A stretch of DNA of 64,000 nucleotides from Cuspidothrix issatschenkoi CHARLIE-1 (GTDB taxonomy: Bacteria > Cyanobacteriota > Cyanobacteriia > Cyanobacteriales > Nostocaceae). The position numbers and the translations under genes were made by a program. The notes under the pieces are model-generated. The model made no database searches and was not told the origin of the DNA. It saw nothing but the letters and a program-made list of their open reading frames with translations. Below are positions 16,635-26,619 of this stretch, in pieces. Every line of letters begins with the position of its first letter. The first letter of the stretch is position 1. Where the stretch lies: NCBI RefSeq assembly GCF_002934005.1, contig NZ_PGEM01000024.1, positions 20,070-84,069 of the forward strand. The letters run 5' to 3'.

Positions 16635-18083
16635 TTATGTAATAAAAAGAATTTTCCCATTTAAAATAGCCACTAATTTAACTCTCAACGGACCTACAGT
16701 ATAAGTATCTTCTGCGGCTATAGCTTTAACCTCCACTTCTTGTTGTATTTGCTGTAATTGGTTAACAAACCGCAAAAAAGTTCCTTCTATTTGTACATCT
16801 TCAACTATTCCAGCATTGCGGGCTCGAAATTGAGACGCAGAAATTACCAACTCTAGGCGTTGACGCACTTGTTCAGATGTCATATTTTTTGAATCGGCTG
16901 TGGTCGTGGCCAATACCTCCCTAGCAGAAAATACCAATTGATTTCGGGCTGCATCTGCAAAAAATTCTATTTGCTTTTCTCCTCTGACATAATTACCTGC
17001 GGAGAAAATTCGCACCACATATTCTCGACCATCTTTAATTTGTGCAATTAGTTGCCGAATTTGATCTTTAGTGACACGCAAAATTTCTTTATTTGTGGGA
17101 GTAGCATCAGGTTCAGACAAGAGAATATTCGCATTGCGGTTAGCTTCCTGGAGAATTTGGATAATTACCGCCTGTGCCGCATTAGGGTTTTCTACAGTAA
17201 CTAACCCAGCAGCGATGACTTGACCTCTAACTAAAGCTAATTTACCCAATCGCAGATCACGATAGGACTGATAATATTTTTCTAGTCTGGCTACTTCCTG
17301 CTCTAAAAATTCTTGTTGTTTCTCTAATTCTTGCAACCGAGATTCTCTCACAGCAATAATTTCCTCTCGCTGTTTAATTTCTAAATTACGATTTTGAATT
17401 AACTTATCTAACTTAGCAATTTTGCGATCGCGTTTTTCAATCGCCGTCTTAGCTTGCTCCATTACTACTTTAGCTTCAGTATATAATCTTTCCCGTTCTG
17501 CTTTTAAACTGGTTACCGCCTTTTGTAATATCTGGCGCTGATTATATAAAGTTTGTAATTCCGTTCTTGCTTGTTGATACTGAATCACTACATCACCCAA
17601 ACGTTTTTGATTTTCATTCAATCGTGTTTGGGTTCGAGCTTGTTGGCTCAAAGTTTTATTTAACTGACTTTGGGTGGTTTTTTGTTTAATATTTACTGCT
17701 TGTAAAGATTTATTAATAGCTTGTAATTCTTTTTGTGCCTGATTTTGTCGTTCTTTGGCTTGATTTAACTCTATCTCTACCTGACTTTTTTGGCTTTCAG
17801 CGATTTTCAGTTGTTCTCGCTTTTGTCCCAAGTCCCGTTGAATATCCTCCAACTCAAATAGGCCCTGGCGTAAACCCTCATCAGCCGCAAATAGAATGGC
17901 TAAAGTTGACGCTGAAATTAGACCACCTGTAAAAATAGTGACAATAACAGCAGTTTTTTTCGGGCGTAAGTTGAAAAGTGAGAGGCGTGCCTTACCGACT
18001 CGTGTGCCAATGCGATCGCCCACGGTAGCAATTACGCCCCCCAAAATTAAAATTGCTGCAATTAGGATATACCCAGTGGTCAT
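16635..18083 (-). CDS. DUF3084 membrane-anchored coiled-coil protein
   Basis: The N-terminus has two membrane helices (YILIAAILILGGVIATVGD; TAVIVTIFTGGLISASTLAIL) around the conserved GTRVGKARLSLFNLRPKKTA. A coiled coil of about 200 residues rich in Q, K and E follows, then a C-terminal globular domain (GKLALVRGQVIAAGLV, VRIFSAGNYVRGE). This is the DUF3084 architecture of cyanobacteria and some Firmicutes. Function is unknown; an envelope or division-related scaffold is conceivable. Confidence 0.85.
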   Translation of the reverse strand: MTTGYILIAAILILGGVIATVGDRIGTRVGKARLSLFNLRPKKTAVIVTIFTGGLISASTLAILFAADEGLRQGLFELEDIQRDLGQKREQLKIAESQKSQVEIELNQAKERQNQAQKELQAINKSLQAVNIKQKTTQSQLNKTLSQQARTQTRLNENQKRLGDVVIQYQQARTELQTLYNQRQILQKAVTSLKAERERLYTEAKVVMEQAKTAIEKRDRKIAKLDKLIQNRNLEIKQREEIIAVRESRLQELEKQQEFLEQEVARLEKYYQSYRDLRLGKLALVRGQVIAAGLVTVENPNAAQAVIIQILQEANRNANILLSEPDATPTNKEILRVTKDQIRQLIAQIKDGREYVVRIFSAGNYVRGEKQIEFFADAARNQLVFSAREVLATTTADSKNMTSEQVRQRLELVISASQFRARNAGIVEDVQIEGTFLRFVNQLQQIQQEVEVKAIAAEDTYTVGPLRVKLVAILNGKILFIT

Positions 18084-18622
18084 TGTTAGCTATAGCAATG
18101 CTTTCAGATCCAGCCTACTACGTTACACCATTTCCTGGGATAAATGGAATTAGGGTGACATACTTCACACACTCCCTTATGCCTTGGGGCACGCTTGCGC
18201 TAACAGGTTAGTGTGGGCTTCTCAGGGACTCTTCTTTGAAGACATTAACTGAGCTTTAAAGCCCTATGCCCTAGGGAATTTTGGAGATAATTTTTAACTT
18301 TTGTAACAGGCTGCTTTTAGTGCATTTAATTTGGATTACACCTATAACTGAGAATTATATCAGATATTTGGACAAAAACAAAAAAAGTGTTCGTTCCTCT
18401 TCGACTAACATTGATGACTTCGCTATGCTTAATTCTTTACTCACGCGTATTGTATTTATCTCATCACCTTCCTATCGGGTAGGTGAGAGGCTTCTACTGT
18501 TTAAGCTAAAAGATAACTGAGGTAATTTTTGAGATTTTTCTGTTTGATCATCAAACAGAATACAGGAGTCAGGAGTCGGAAAACAGAAATTCTAGAACTC
18601 CTAACGTCATGTACCTTGTTTT
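18084..18622. other. Gene-poor region between DUF3084 and ntcA
   Basis: No convincing gene: a 79-codon frame at 18281-18520 has no family features or clear start. The region holds a hairpin CACCTTCC-TATC-GGGTAGGTG near 18468-18488 followed by GAGAGGCTT, resembling one in the structured block at 22480-22810. It also has a perfect hairpin CTGTTTGA-TCA-TCAAACAG at about 18540-18558. Confidence 0.55.
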
Positions 18623-19294
18623 TTAAGTAAATTGCTTGCTTAAAGCAATAGGTTTATGCACAGTAATCTTCTTTTTATGAATGGAAATCATTTTTTTCTC
18701 GCGCAAATCTCCCAGTAAGCGGGTAACAGTAACGCGAGTAGAACCAATGGCTTCCGCGATCGCCTGATGAGATAACTTCAAATCAATGGTAATGCCATCG
18801 GCGCAAGGTACGCCAAAATCTCGACAGAGAATTAATAGAAAACTGATTAACCTTGAACCCATATCGCGGTGAGCCAGAGTTTCAATCATCATCTCCGTCT
18901 GAAGAATGCGCGAAGACAGACCTCGCAGCATTAACATTGATAATTCTGGATTATCCTTCAGTGCTTGCTCTACCTGTTCAATCGGCGCGGAAAGCAATTC
19001 CACAGTGGTAAAGGCCACTGCATGGTAAAATCGATCAGATTTATTTCCTGTCAGCAATGACAGCACACCAAAAACGCTATTTTCCCGGAGCAGAGCTACC
19101 GTTATTTCTTCTCCTGCCTCATACACCCTAGACAGTTTCACCGCACCCTTGAGAAGAAAATAAACTCGTTCAGCAGGATCTCCTGGAAAAAAGATCGTCT
19201 TATTGCGTTCAAACGTTTCTACAACCGGAGGAAATGCCCCGGTTGCCATCTGACGAAACACATTTGCTAGGGCTTTGTCTTGTGTCACGATCAT
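18623..19294 (-). CDS. ntcA: Global nitrogen regulator NtcA (CRP family)
   Basis: A cyclic-nucleotide-type sensor domain ([31 protein letters not shown]) is followed by a dimerisation helix and the DNA-binding helix-turn-helix [20 protein letters not shown]. Sequence and length (223 residues from the ATG at 19294) match NtcA, the 2-oxoglutarate-responsive activator of nitrogen assimilation and heterocyst genes. The frame extends to 19312 but [13 protein letters not shown] is the conserved start. An imperfect NtcA-like site (GTA-N8-TAA) lies near 19458, compatible with autoregulation. Confidence 0.97.
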   Translation of the reverse strand: MIVTQDKALANVFRQMATGAFPPVVETFERNKTIFFPGDPAERVYFLLKGAVKLSRVYEAGEEITVALLRENSVFGVLSLLTGNKSDRFYHAVAFTTVELLSAPIEQVEQALKDNPELSMLMLRGLSSRILQTEMMIETLAHRDMGSRLISFLLILCRDFGVPCADGITIDLKLSHQAIAEAIGSTRVTVTRLLGDLREKKMISIHKKKITVHKPIALSKQFT

Positions 19295-19312
19295 CTCCCT
19301 TCCCCTACCCAA

Positions 19313-19669
19313 TGCCAGAAAAACAAAAACTAATTACCTAAGAATACACCTGAAAAATCAATAAAGCACCGTCAAGCTTTCTGTTTTTCCTATACTCAAA
19401 TTTATAATTGCATCTGCTTCGTTTATAATGATACCCAATTATTGTTCCGTTTAGCTAGTAATTATTTATAAGTAGTTTCACAGATAATAGTCAACAGGTT
19501 TTGCGCCGAAAATTTATAAATTTTTTGGGAATTTTTGCAAACACCATGATCTTTTTTAGGGTAGTTATTGCACCCTATTCCAGCATCTTGGAAAATCTCT
19601 AGCCCAACAAAGTCAAACTAGGGTCAGATTCTAGTATGCTCCTAATGATGAATTAAATTAGCAATTTCT
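19313..19669. other. Divergent intergenic region ntcA/fabI
   Basis: The AT-rich region carries both promoters. GTAATTATTTATAA near 19458 resembles GTA-N8-TAC with one mismatch. No repeat or gene is seen. Confidence 0.45.
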
Positions 19670-20446
19670 ATGCTGGATCTATCTGGAAAAAATGCCCTAG
19701 TTACAGGTATTGCCAATAACCGTTCCATTGCTTGGGGAATAGCCCAACAACTCCATAAAGCAGGGGCGAATTTGGGCATTACCTATTTGCCAGATGACAA
19801 GGGTAAAATGGAAAAAAAAGTTGCAGAGTTAGTAGAACCTCTTCAACCCAGCTTGTTTTTGCCCTGCAATGTCGAAAATGACGAGCAAATTCAATCCACC
19901 TTTGCAACCATCCGGCAAGAATGGGGGAAAATAGATATTTTAGTTCATTGTTTGGCCTTTGCTCAAAGAGAAGATTTGACCGGAGGCTTTAGCGAAACTT
20001 CCCGATCTGGCTTTAAAACAGCTTTAGAAGTTAGCACCTACTCACTTGTACAATTAAGCGGTGCAGCGAAACCTTTAATGACCGAAGGTGGAAGTATTAT
20101 AACTCTTACATATTTAGGTGCAGTTCGTGCAATTCCTAACTATAACGTTATGGGTGTCGCAAAAGCTGGATTAGAAGCTAGTGTCCGTTACCTAGCCGCA
20201 GAGCTTGGACCACAAAACATCCGCGTTAATGGCATTTCCGCAGGTCCCATCCGTACCCTTGCCTCCTCCGCCGTCGGTGGTATTCTAGATATGATTCATC
20301 ATGTCGAGGAAGTAGCCCCTCTACGTCGCACCGTTACACAATTAGAAGTAGGCAACACCGCCGCTTTTTTGTGTAGTGATTTAGCAAGCGGTATCACTGG
20401 ACAAATCCTGTATGTAGATGCAGGATATGAAATTATGGGAATGTAA
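19670..20446 (+). CDS. fabI: Enoyl-[acyl-carrier-protein] reductase (NADH)
   Basis: The 258-residue SDR protein shows LSGKNALVTGIANNRSIAWG (FabI-type cofactor loop), HCLAFAQREDLTGGF, the catalytic YNVMGVAKAGLEASVRYLA (Tyr-x6-Lys) and GPIRTLASSAVGG. It carries out the last reduction of each fatty acid elongation cycle. hisB follows 74 bases downstream, separated by heptamer repeats. Confidence 0.95.
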   Translation: MLDLSGKNALVTGIANNRSIAWGIAQQLHKAGANLGITYLPDDKGKMEKKVAELVEPLQPSLFLPCNVENDEQIQSTFATIRQEWGKIDILVHCLAFAQREDLTGGFSETSRSGFKTALEVSTYSLVQLSGAAKPLMTEGGSIITLTYLGAVRAIPNYNVMGVAKAGLEASVRYLAAELGPQNIRVNGISAGPIRTLASSAVGGILDMIHHVEEVAPLRRTVTQLEVGNTAAFLCSDLASGITGQILYVDAGYEIMGM

Positions 20447-20520
20447 GTCAGAGTAGGGGAGCAGGGGAGCAGGGGAGAAGTTTTTTCTACTGACAACTAA
20501 CAAATGACAACTGGCAAAAG

Positions 20521-21126
20521 ATGACAAATAACCAAACACCTCGGATAGCCTCAGTTCACCGTACCACTGGTGAAACAGATATTCATGTGACTATCAATCT
20601 GGATGGTACAGGGATATGCAAAGTTTCTACAGGTATTCCCTTTTTAGATCATATGCTCCATCAAATAGCCTCCCATGGGCTTTTTGACTTGGATATTCAA
20701 GCTCAAGGTGACTGGGAAATTGATGATCACCATACCAATGAAGATGTTGGTATTACCTTGGGACAAGCTTTATTTCAGGCTTTGGGTAATAAAAAAGGAA
20801 TTGTCCGCTTTGGTAATTTTCTTGCTCCTTTGGATGAAGCCTTAGTTCAGGTAGCATTAGACTTTTCTGGACGACCTCACCTGAGTTATGGTTTAGAAAT
20901 TCCCACACAACGAGTAGGAAATTATGACACACAATTAGTGCGGGAGTTTTTTGTCGCCTTGGTCAATCACAGTCAAATGACATTACACATCCGCCAATTA
21001 GATGGCATTAATTCCCATCATATTATTGAAGCGACATTTAAAGCCTTTGCTAGAGCCATGCGAATAGCTGTAGAAATTGATCCTCGTCGTGCAGAAACCA
21101 TTCCTAGTTCTAAAGGTGTCTTATAA
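20521..21126 (+). CDS. hisB: Imidazoleglycerol-phosphate dehydratase
   Basis: All three metal-binding histidine motifs of HisB are present: [28 protein letters not shown] and [15 protein letters not shown]. At 201 residues it is the monofunctional form without a phosphatase domain. It dehydrates imidazoleglycerol phosphate in histidine synthesis. Preceded by a run of TGACAACT-type short repeats. Confidence 0.96.
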   Translation: MTNNQTPRIASVHRTTGETDIHVTINLDGTGICKVSTGIPFLDHMLHQIASHGLFDLDIQAQGDWEIDDHHTNEDVGITLGQALFQALGNKKGIVRFGNFLAPLDEALVQVALDFSGRPHLSYGLEIPTQRVGNYDTQLVREFFVALVNHSQMTLHIRQLDGINSHHIIEATFKAFARAMRIAVEIDPRRAETIPSSKGVL

Positions 21127-21191
21127 AAATTCTCGGTATGGGTTAAATTGGAGTTAGTTCTAAATAGTCAGTAGTTGGTAGTTTTACGGCC

Positions 21192-22175
21192 ATGAATTCT
21201 GTTGTAGATAACCTCGATACTCAACAAAATCCCATAGATAAACAACCAGTAGTTCTGACTTCTGAATTACGCAAGGTCTATCTGACTGGATTTTGGCTCA
21301 ATCAAAAAGTTGTATCTCTCAAAAATTGTTCTTTACAGGTTTACCAAGGTGAAACCTTTGGTCTGTTGGGTCCTAATGGTGCGGGTAAAACCACATTGTT
21401 AAAATTATTGCTGGGAATTATTCGCCCTACATCTGGACGGGGATTATTGTTAGGGAAACCCATAGGTGATGCTAAAGTTAAGCAACATATTGGTTATCTC
21501 CCAGAAAATCCCTATTTATACGACTATCTCACTGGTTGGGAATTTTTGCAGTTGGCCGCAGGGCTGTTTCAAATACCACAAAAGTTACAACGTCAACGCA
21601 TCCCCCAATTATTAGAATTAGTCGGTTTGTCTCAAGCTGATGCGCGGAAAAAGCAAATGCGCCGTTACTCTAAGGGTATGCTGCAACGTGTAGGCATGGC
21701 GCAAGCGTTAATTAATGAGCCAGATTTGATTTTTTTAGATGAACCTATGTCTGGACTTGATCCCCTAGGCCGTTATCAAATGCGAGAAATTATTCTCTCT
21801 TTGAAAGCATCGGGGAAAACCATATTTTTTAATAGTCATGTGTTGAGTGAAGTGGAACAAATTTGCGATCGCGTGGCTATTCTAGCTAAAGGAGAATTAA
21901 TCTGTTCTGGTTCTTTAAATGAACTATTAGGTAATAAAAATACATATCATGTCAAAGGTCAAGGAGGAGACGGAGAAATATTGAAAAAATGGATTAGTAA
22001 TTTAGAATTTGGGGCCGATGGTTATTGGCAAGGTATCCTCCAAGAAGATTACTATGATTTTTTAGCTAGTCTAAGATTGATGGGTGGAAAAATCATCACC
22101 ATGAATTTATCACGTCAGTCTCTAGAAGACTTTTTTATTCAACAGATTCAAAGCCGAAATCATCCTCTAAATTAG
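21192..22175 (+). CDS. ABC transporter ATP-binding protein
   Basis: Walker A GPNGAGKTTLLKLLL, signature YSKGMLQRVGMAQ, Walker B LIFLDEPMSGLDPLGR and the switch His in FFNSHVLSEVEQ are all present. A C-terminal extension follows the ATPase domain, as in ABC-2 type export ATPases. The gene has no adjacent permease on its strand, but an ABC-2 permease gene lies 2.4 kb away on the other strand (24611-25390) and may be its partner. Confidence 0.9.
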   Translation: MNSVVDNLDTQQNPIDKQPVVLTSELRKVYLTGFWLNQKVVSLKNCSLQVYQGETFGLLGPNGAGKTTLLKLLLGIIRPTSGRGLLLGKPIGDAKVKQHIGYLPENPYLYDYLTGWEFLQLAAGLFQIPQKLQRQRIPQLLELVGLSQADARKKQMRRYSKGMLQRVGMAQALINEPDLIFLDEPMSGLDPLGRYQMREIILSLKASGKTIFFNSHVLSEVEQICDRVAILAKGELICSGSLNELLGNKNTYHVKGQGGDGEILKKWISNLEFGADGYWQGILQEDYYDFLASLRLMGGKIITMNLSRQSLEDFFIQQIQSRNHPLN

Positions 22176-23119
22176 TAAAAATCTAGTAATTTTACAGCAT
22201 ACGTTCATTATCTCAGGAGAAAAATTACATAAAATACACATATACTAGAAGGCAAAAGGCAAGAGTGAAACCCCTGTTATGATTAGGTTTTAATGATCAA
22301 TAATATCCTAATCAAAAATAGCTACAGCTATAATCAAATCATTATGTATTGGGAAAATTAACCAGGATAAAATTAGTTAAAATTTGGACTAACTTCATAG
22401 AAAATTAAAAATCAATATCCTAAATCAAGAAATAATTTATGTCCGGAAAACTAAATATTTATGAGAAAATAAAATTGTTGACCCACTTCGTTGGGCGGCT
22501 TTGCTGACTTAAAGCAAATAGCGTGATCTACCGCAATGCTGAACTAGACCCACCGTCAACCACCCATCACTTCCCTTCGGGTAAGTGAGGGCTTGTAAAA
22601 GCCTAGTTGATCAGACTCAGTTCTTAACGGAACTACGTTAGAGGTAAGAGTTAAAGACCTACCAGGGAATGCGTAGCTAGTTCCCTGCTCTAGAACTTCA
22701 AAGTTAAACAGGCTTAAGGGTTAAACCAGTGCTTTTAAGATAGTTACCGACCTCTAACATTGTCAAAGCTAACATTACCCCAGAAATGGGAGGCTCTTCG
22801 GAGCAAAATATTCTGTCCAAAGTATTTGTTTTAGACACTGAAAAAAGACTACTCTTTCCTAATTAATCCAGTAAATCAATTCACAAAGACCGTTACGAAT
22901 CGAATCGAATATGGAAAATCAAAGATTTGTTAATTGCTCAACTGTCCCTTTCATTGTTTGTGCTGGCGCACAAAATTACTCCAGGGACGTTTCACAATTA
23001 ACCCTCCATTCCTCCCATCACCAAACTGAGTACAGTTTTGGTGGGGGTCTCCTGGAGGTTTAGATGAAAATGTTCTCAGAATAACTGTAAATATCCTCAT
23101 CTTCAACTCTTAGGTAAAT
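22176..23119. other. 944-bp gene-free region containing probable structured RNA
   Basis: No protein frame is credible. The first 300 bp are AT-rich. From about 22480 to 22810 there is a block of nested hairpins (separate entry). Nearer the wza-like gene, ACCAAACTG/CAGTTTTGGT forms a stem-loop at 23019-23041, followed by CTCC/GGAG complementarity; these lie in the probable 5' leader of the export gene. Confidence 0.6.
22480..22810 (+). ncRNA. Candidate structured RNA with cUUCGg hairpins
   Basis: Stems seen include CCCA/TGGG (22481-22494), CACTTCCC-TTCG-GGTAAGTG (about 22567-22586), AGGGCTT/AAGCCT, CAGGGAA/TTCCCTG (22663-22669 with 22681-22687), GCTC-TTCG-GAGC (22793-22804), and a 9-bp long-range pair GTTAGAGGT (22637-22645) with ACCTCTAAC (22750-22758). 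Two loops are the stable cUUCGg type. The density of stems and long-range closure suggest a folded RNA such as a mobile-element omega/HEARO-type RNA or another intergenic ncRNA; the class is not established. Strand is assumed from the stem order and could be the reverse. Confidence 0.5.
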
Positions 23120-24547
23120 ATGCTTAATAAAGATTTGTCTAAACTTCTCACCCATTCAACTCTGGGTTTAGCATTACTAACAACTATCACTATAAGTTTG
23201 CCATCTGTAAGTTTGGCACAAAAACAGCCAGCCAGAGTCAGTATGGTTACAGATTATTTATTAGGCGGTGGCGATCGCATCCGTGTCAATGTATTTGAAG
23301 TCCCAGAATACACTGGAGAATATCAAGTTCCTCCCGGTGGTGCAATTAATATGCCCTTAATTGGTAGTGTTCCTGTAGCTGGTTTAACCACAGAACAAGC
23401 TGCTGATACCATTGCTAGAAGATACGCTCGGTTTCTCAAACGTCCCCTGATTTCCGTTAACCTCTTATCACCTCGTCCCATAAATGTCTTTGTAGCTGGG
23501 GAAGTCACCAGACCAGGAGCTTACACCCTCAGTTTAGAAGGTGGCGCGGGTAATAACCCAGGTGTCCAATATCCCACAGTTTTAGCTGCCATCACCAACG
23601 CCCAGGGTGTAACCCTAGCAGCAGACGTGACTCAAGTGCAACTACGTCGCAAAGTGGGACGTTCTGCAGAAGAAAGCGTTTCTCTCAACCTCAAGCAATT
23701 GATGCAAACAGGCAGAATATCCGAAGATATCACCCTCAGAGATGGAGATACCATATTTATCCCCACGGCGGCCAGTTTAAATGTGGCTGAAGCCCGCAAT
23801 TTATTTTCAGCCAATTTCGCTGCTAGCCAAACCACACCCCGTACAGTGGTAGTCATTGGTGAAGTTTATCGCCCTGGTTCTTATCTAGTCACCCCTGGGA
23901 ATGGAGGAGGAGCACAGGATGGTGGTGCTGGTGGCGGTTTACCCACAGTAATGCGGAGTTTGCAATTAGCAGGGGGAATTACATCACAAGCTGATGTTCG
24001 CAAAATTAAATTACGCCGTCCTACCCGCACTGGTACACAACAAAATATAGATATCAACCTGTGGGAATTACTCCAAAATGGTGACATTAATCAAGATATC
24101 GTAGTGCAAGATGGCGATACTATCATTATTCCCACCGCTACGGAAATTTCTCCTGCTGAAGCTACCCAATTGGCAACAACCACTTTATCCCCAAATACTA
24201 TTGAAATTGGTGTAGTTGGTGAGGTGAAGCGTCCAGGTGCAGTTAAGCTACAGCCTAATAGTTCGTTAAATCAGGCACTATTGGCCGCCGGTGGTTTTAA
24301 TGATGGTAGAGCTAGTAGAGCTACTGTAGAATTGATTCGCCTCAATTCCAATGGTACTGTTAACAAACGTCCAGTTAAAGTGGATTTAGCCAAAGGTATT
24401 AATGAAGAAACTAATCCGATTCTACGTAATAATGATATCATTGTAGTTGATCGCAACGGTTTAGCTAAAACAGGCGATCAGGTTAATACTATAGCTGGTC
24501 CTCTGGGTACTATCTTAGGGATCGTGAGATTATTCTTTGGATTTTAG
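23120..24547 (+). CDS. Wza-like polysaccharide export protein with SLBB domains
   Basis: The N-terminal signal peptide (LLTHSTLGLALLTTITISLP) is followed by the polysaccharide-export domain (YLLGGGDRIRVNVFEVPEYTG, GGAINMPLIGSVPVAGLT) and several SLBB repeats (VVVIGEVYRPGSYLV, EIGVVGEVKRPGAVKL). It should form an outer-membrane or periplasmic channel for exopolysaccharide or capsule export. No Wzc partner is adjacent. The dTDP-rhamnose operon 9 kb away could supply sugar precursors, which is only a functional guess. Confidence 0.9.
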   Translation: MLNKDLSKLLTHSTLGLALLTTITISLPSVSLAQKQPARVSMVTDYLLGGGDRIRVNVFEVPEYTGEYQVPPGGAINMPLIGSVPVAGLTTEQAADTIARRYARFLKRPLISVNLLSPRPINVFVAGEVTRPGAYTLSLEGGAGNNPGVQYPTVLAAITNAQGVTLAADVTQVQLRRKVGRSAEESVSLNLKQLMQTGRISEDITLRDGDTIFIPTAASLNVAEARNLFSANFAASQTTPRTVVVIGEVYRPGSYLVTPGNGGGAQDGGAGGGLPTVMRSLQLAGGITSQADVRKIKLRRPTRTGTQQNIDINLWELLQNGDINQDIVVQDGDTIIIPTATEISPAEATQLATTTLSPNTIEIGVVGEVKRPGAVKLQPNSSLNQALLAAGGFNDGRASRATVELIRLNSNGTVNKRPVKVDLAKGINEETNPILRNNDIIVVDRNGLAKTGDQVNTIAGPLGTILGIVRLFFGF

Positions 24548-24610
24548 ATTGATAGCAGTTGTCAGTTGTCAGTTGTTCTTTGTTTCCTGCCTTCTGCCTT
24601 CTGCTATCGA

Positions 24611-25390
24611 TTAAAACTCTCTTCTTAAAAATATCAGGATAGCGATCGCTAATAACATAAAACTGTAAAGCAAACCATAACCAGCATTAGTAATTAATGT
24701 GATGGTGTCTGGTAGTGCTTGTAAACCATAAACAGCATCATTTTTCAAATCTAATCTGGATAAATCTGGTAATATCAAATATAACCCTTGGGTGATGCGT
24801 TCCATGCCAGGGTTACGACTTAATTTACCTAATGCTACCAAGTCTTGAGTAATATTTCCCATTAAATACACAGCAAATGTTAAGGCTGTGGCAATAAGAG
24901 AACTGGTAAAAACTCCCAGAGTAATGGCGATCGCAGTGATTAACGATAACTGTAAAAATATAAACAAACTAGCCAGAAAAATACTGCTAATTGAATAGGA
25001 TACTTTGCCAAATTGCAAAAATCCTAAATAAATAATTGTCATTGCCGTAACTATCACACCTAAAACCGCCGATAATCCTAAATATTTACTAGTAATAAAT
25101 TCACTGCGGGTAATGGGTTTAGCAATTAATACTAAGATGGTACGTTTTTCAATTTCTTTATTAATTAATCCCGTACCGATAAATGTAGCCACAATTAAAC
25201 CAATGACGTTCATGGTGGCTAAACCAAAGTCTAAAAATATTTTATCGGATGTGGTAGTAGCAAATTCGGGAATAGCGCGGAAAGCAATAGCCAGAATAAT
25301 GCCATAAAAACCAATGATGTACAGAATGCGATCGCGGATCACTTCCTGAAACACATTTTTAGCCATGAAAAAAGTTCTAATTACATTCAT
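24611..25390 (-). CDS. ABC-2 type transporter permease
   Basis: The 259-residue protein has about six membrane helices and the ABC-2 pattern FIGTGLINKEIEKRTILVLI followed by AKPITRSEFITSKYLG after the second helix. It probably forms the membrane part of an exporter with the ATPase encoded at 21192-22175. The substrate is unknown. Confidence 0.85.
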   Translation of the reverse strand: MNVIRTFFMAKNVFQEVIRDRILYIIGFYGIILAIAFRAIPEFATTTSDKIFLDFGLATMNVIGLIVATFIGTGLINKEIEKRTILVLIAKPITRSEFITSKYLGLSAVLGVIVTAMTIIYLGFLQFGKVSYSISSIFLASLFIFLQLSLITAIAITLGVFTSSLIATALTFAVYLMGNITQDLVALGKLSRNPGMERITQGLYLILPDLSRLDLKNDAVYGLQALPDTITLITNAGYGLLYSFMLLAIAILIFLRREF

Positions 25391-25557
25391 ACCCAGGTAG
25401 AAAAATTAAATTTATTAGTGGATTTTGCAAACAGCAATTATCAGCAAATCAGATACAAATGTAAATTACAAAACTCTTATGGTGCGGGCATACTATGGCT
25501 AACACCACGCCACGCGAACGACACTCTCAGTACAAGTCTTGCCCGCTAGTTGTATAC

Positions 25558-26574
25558 TTACCCCTGTGGTTGTGGAGGTGGTGAACCAAGGATAAATTTA
25601 TTGAGGCGATCGCAGGAAATAGTTGCCACCGCGTTTTTATTTTCCGTTTGTTTACTACCACCTGATGGTTGAATTAAACAAGATTTTTTCCAATAATATC
25701 CCCGGTTATCGGCACTCGGTCCTGCCCAAATCATCAAAATATCTAGTCTATATCCAGATTTGATACTTACCACACGGGGTTCAATTCGCCAAAGTAGTTT
25801 TTCTTTCGATTCACCTAAATTATTTTCAATGCTTCTCCTACCTATATTACCTAGTTGTTCATTAACTTCTATTAACCATTTTTCGACTTCTGACCAAGGT
25901 TTTTTGGCAATTTGGCTAGTAACTAAAGGTTGGATTTTATTTAAAATCAAATCACCGTTTTTTGGCTTTTGCTTGGGTGGTTCTAACCTAATGACAAAAG
26001 CACTTTTTTGAAAGTTATCTGCGCGTAAACTGGGATATTCTTTCAACCATTTATCTATGACAAAGTAAAACTGAAGCCAACAACTAAGTAACATACACCA
26101 GGCTAATAAAACCACAACTTTTTGACGATCTTGAACTTTAGGAAGTTTGGTTTTTGCTGCTGTTCCACCTGTACCTTCAAAAAAGTTAGGGATAGCAGTA
26201 ACAACTGCGGCTATGGTTGGCCAAATAACTATAGTATTTGATGTTAATACATTTTCCTTGTGTCCAAAGGCAAATACACTAACTAAAAACCCTGTAATTA
26301 CTGCCCCTACTGGCATAAAAGTTCCCGGAACTCTTAAAGGATCATCGGTAGTATACCAGGCCGTTCCTGCTAATAAAAATAACCAGCCACAAAAGGCAAT
26401 TACATCTTTAATATAGCCCACTGCCAAAGATGATATTGCCCAAGAAAAAAGACTCAAGTAAATAAATGTTTGCCATGAGTATGCTTTGGTTGGGGTGAAG
26501 AGTTTTTGCACAGTGGCAAATAAGCCTTGAATATATGTAAATATGCCTAATATATCCTTAAATAATGATTCCAT
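25558..26574 (-). CDS. Membrane protein with C-terminal soluble domain, unknown
   Basis: The first 175 residues contain about four to five hydrophobic helices (TFIYLSLFSWAISSLAVGYI; VVVLLAWCMLLSCWLQFYFV). The rest is soluble and ends in a Gly/Pro/Gln tail (GSPPPQPQG). I recognise no family. Another multi-helix protein gene lies upstream on the same strand (45 bp away), so they may be co-expressed. Confidence 0.6.
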   Translation of the reverse strand: MESLFKDILGIFTYIQGLFATVQKLFTPTKAYSWQTFIYLSLFSWAISSLAVGYIKDVIAFCGWLFLLAGTAWYTTDDPLRVPGTFMPVGAVITGFLVSVFAFGHKENVLTSNTIVIWPTIAAVVTAIPNFFEGTGGTAAKTKLPKVQDRQKVVVLLAWCMLLSCWLQFYFVIDKWLKEYPSLRADNFQKSAFVIRLEPPKQKPKNGDLILNKIQPLVTSQIAKKPWSEVEKWLIEVNEQLGNIGRRSIENNLGESKEKLLWRIEPRVVSIKSGYRLDILMIWAGPSADNRGYYWKKSCLIQPSGGSKQTENKNAVATISCDRLNKFILGSPPPQPQG

Positions 26575-26619
26575 TCAATTACCTCTAATTTATAAATTTG
26601 GTTGATCTGGATTTTTGTT

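Noticed and set aside
18281..18520. 79-codon open frame between DUF3084 and ntcA
   Set aside because: It has no family features or ribosome-binding site, and it overlaps the hairpin motif.
23019..23060. Leader hairpin of the Wza-like gene considered as a known riboswitch
   Set aside because: No conserved core of any riboswitch class was recognised; only simple stems are seen.
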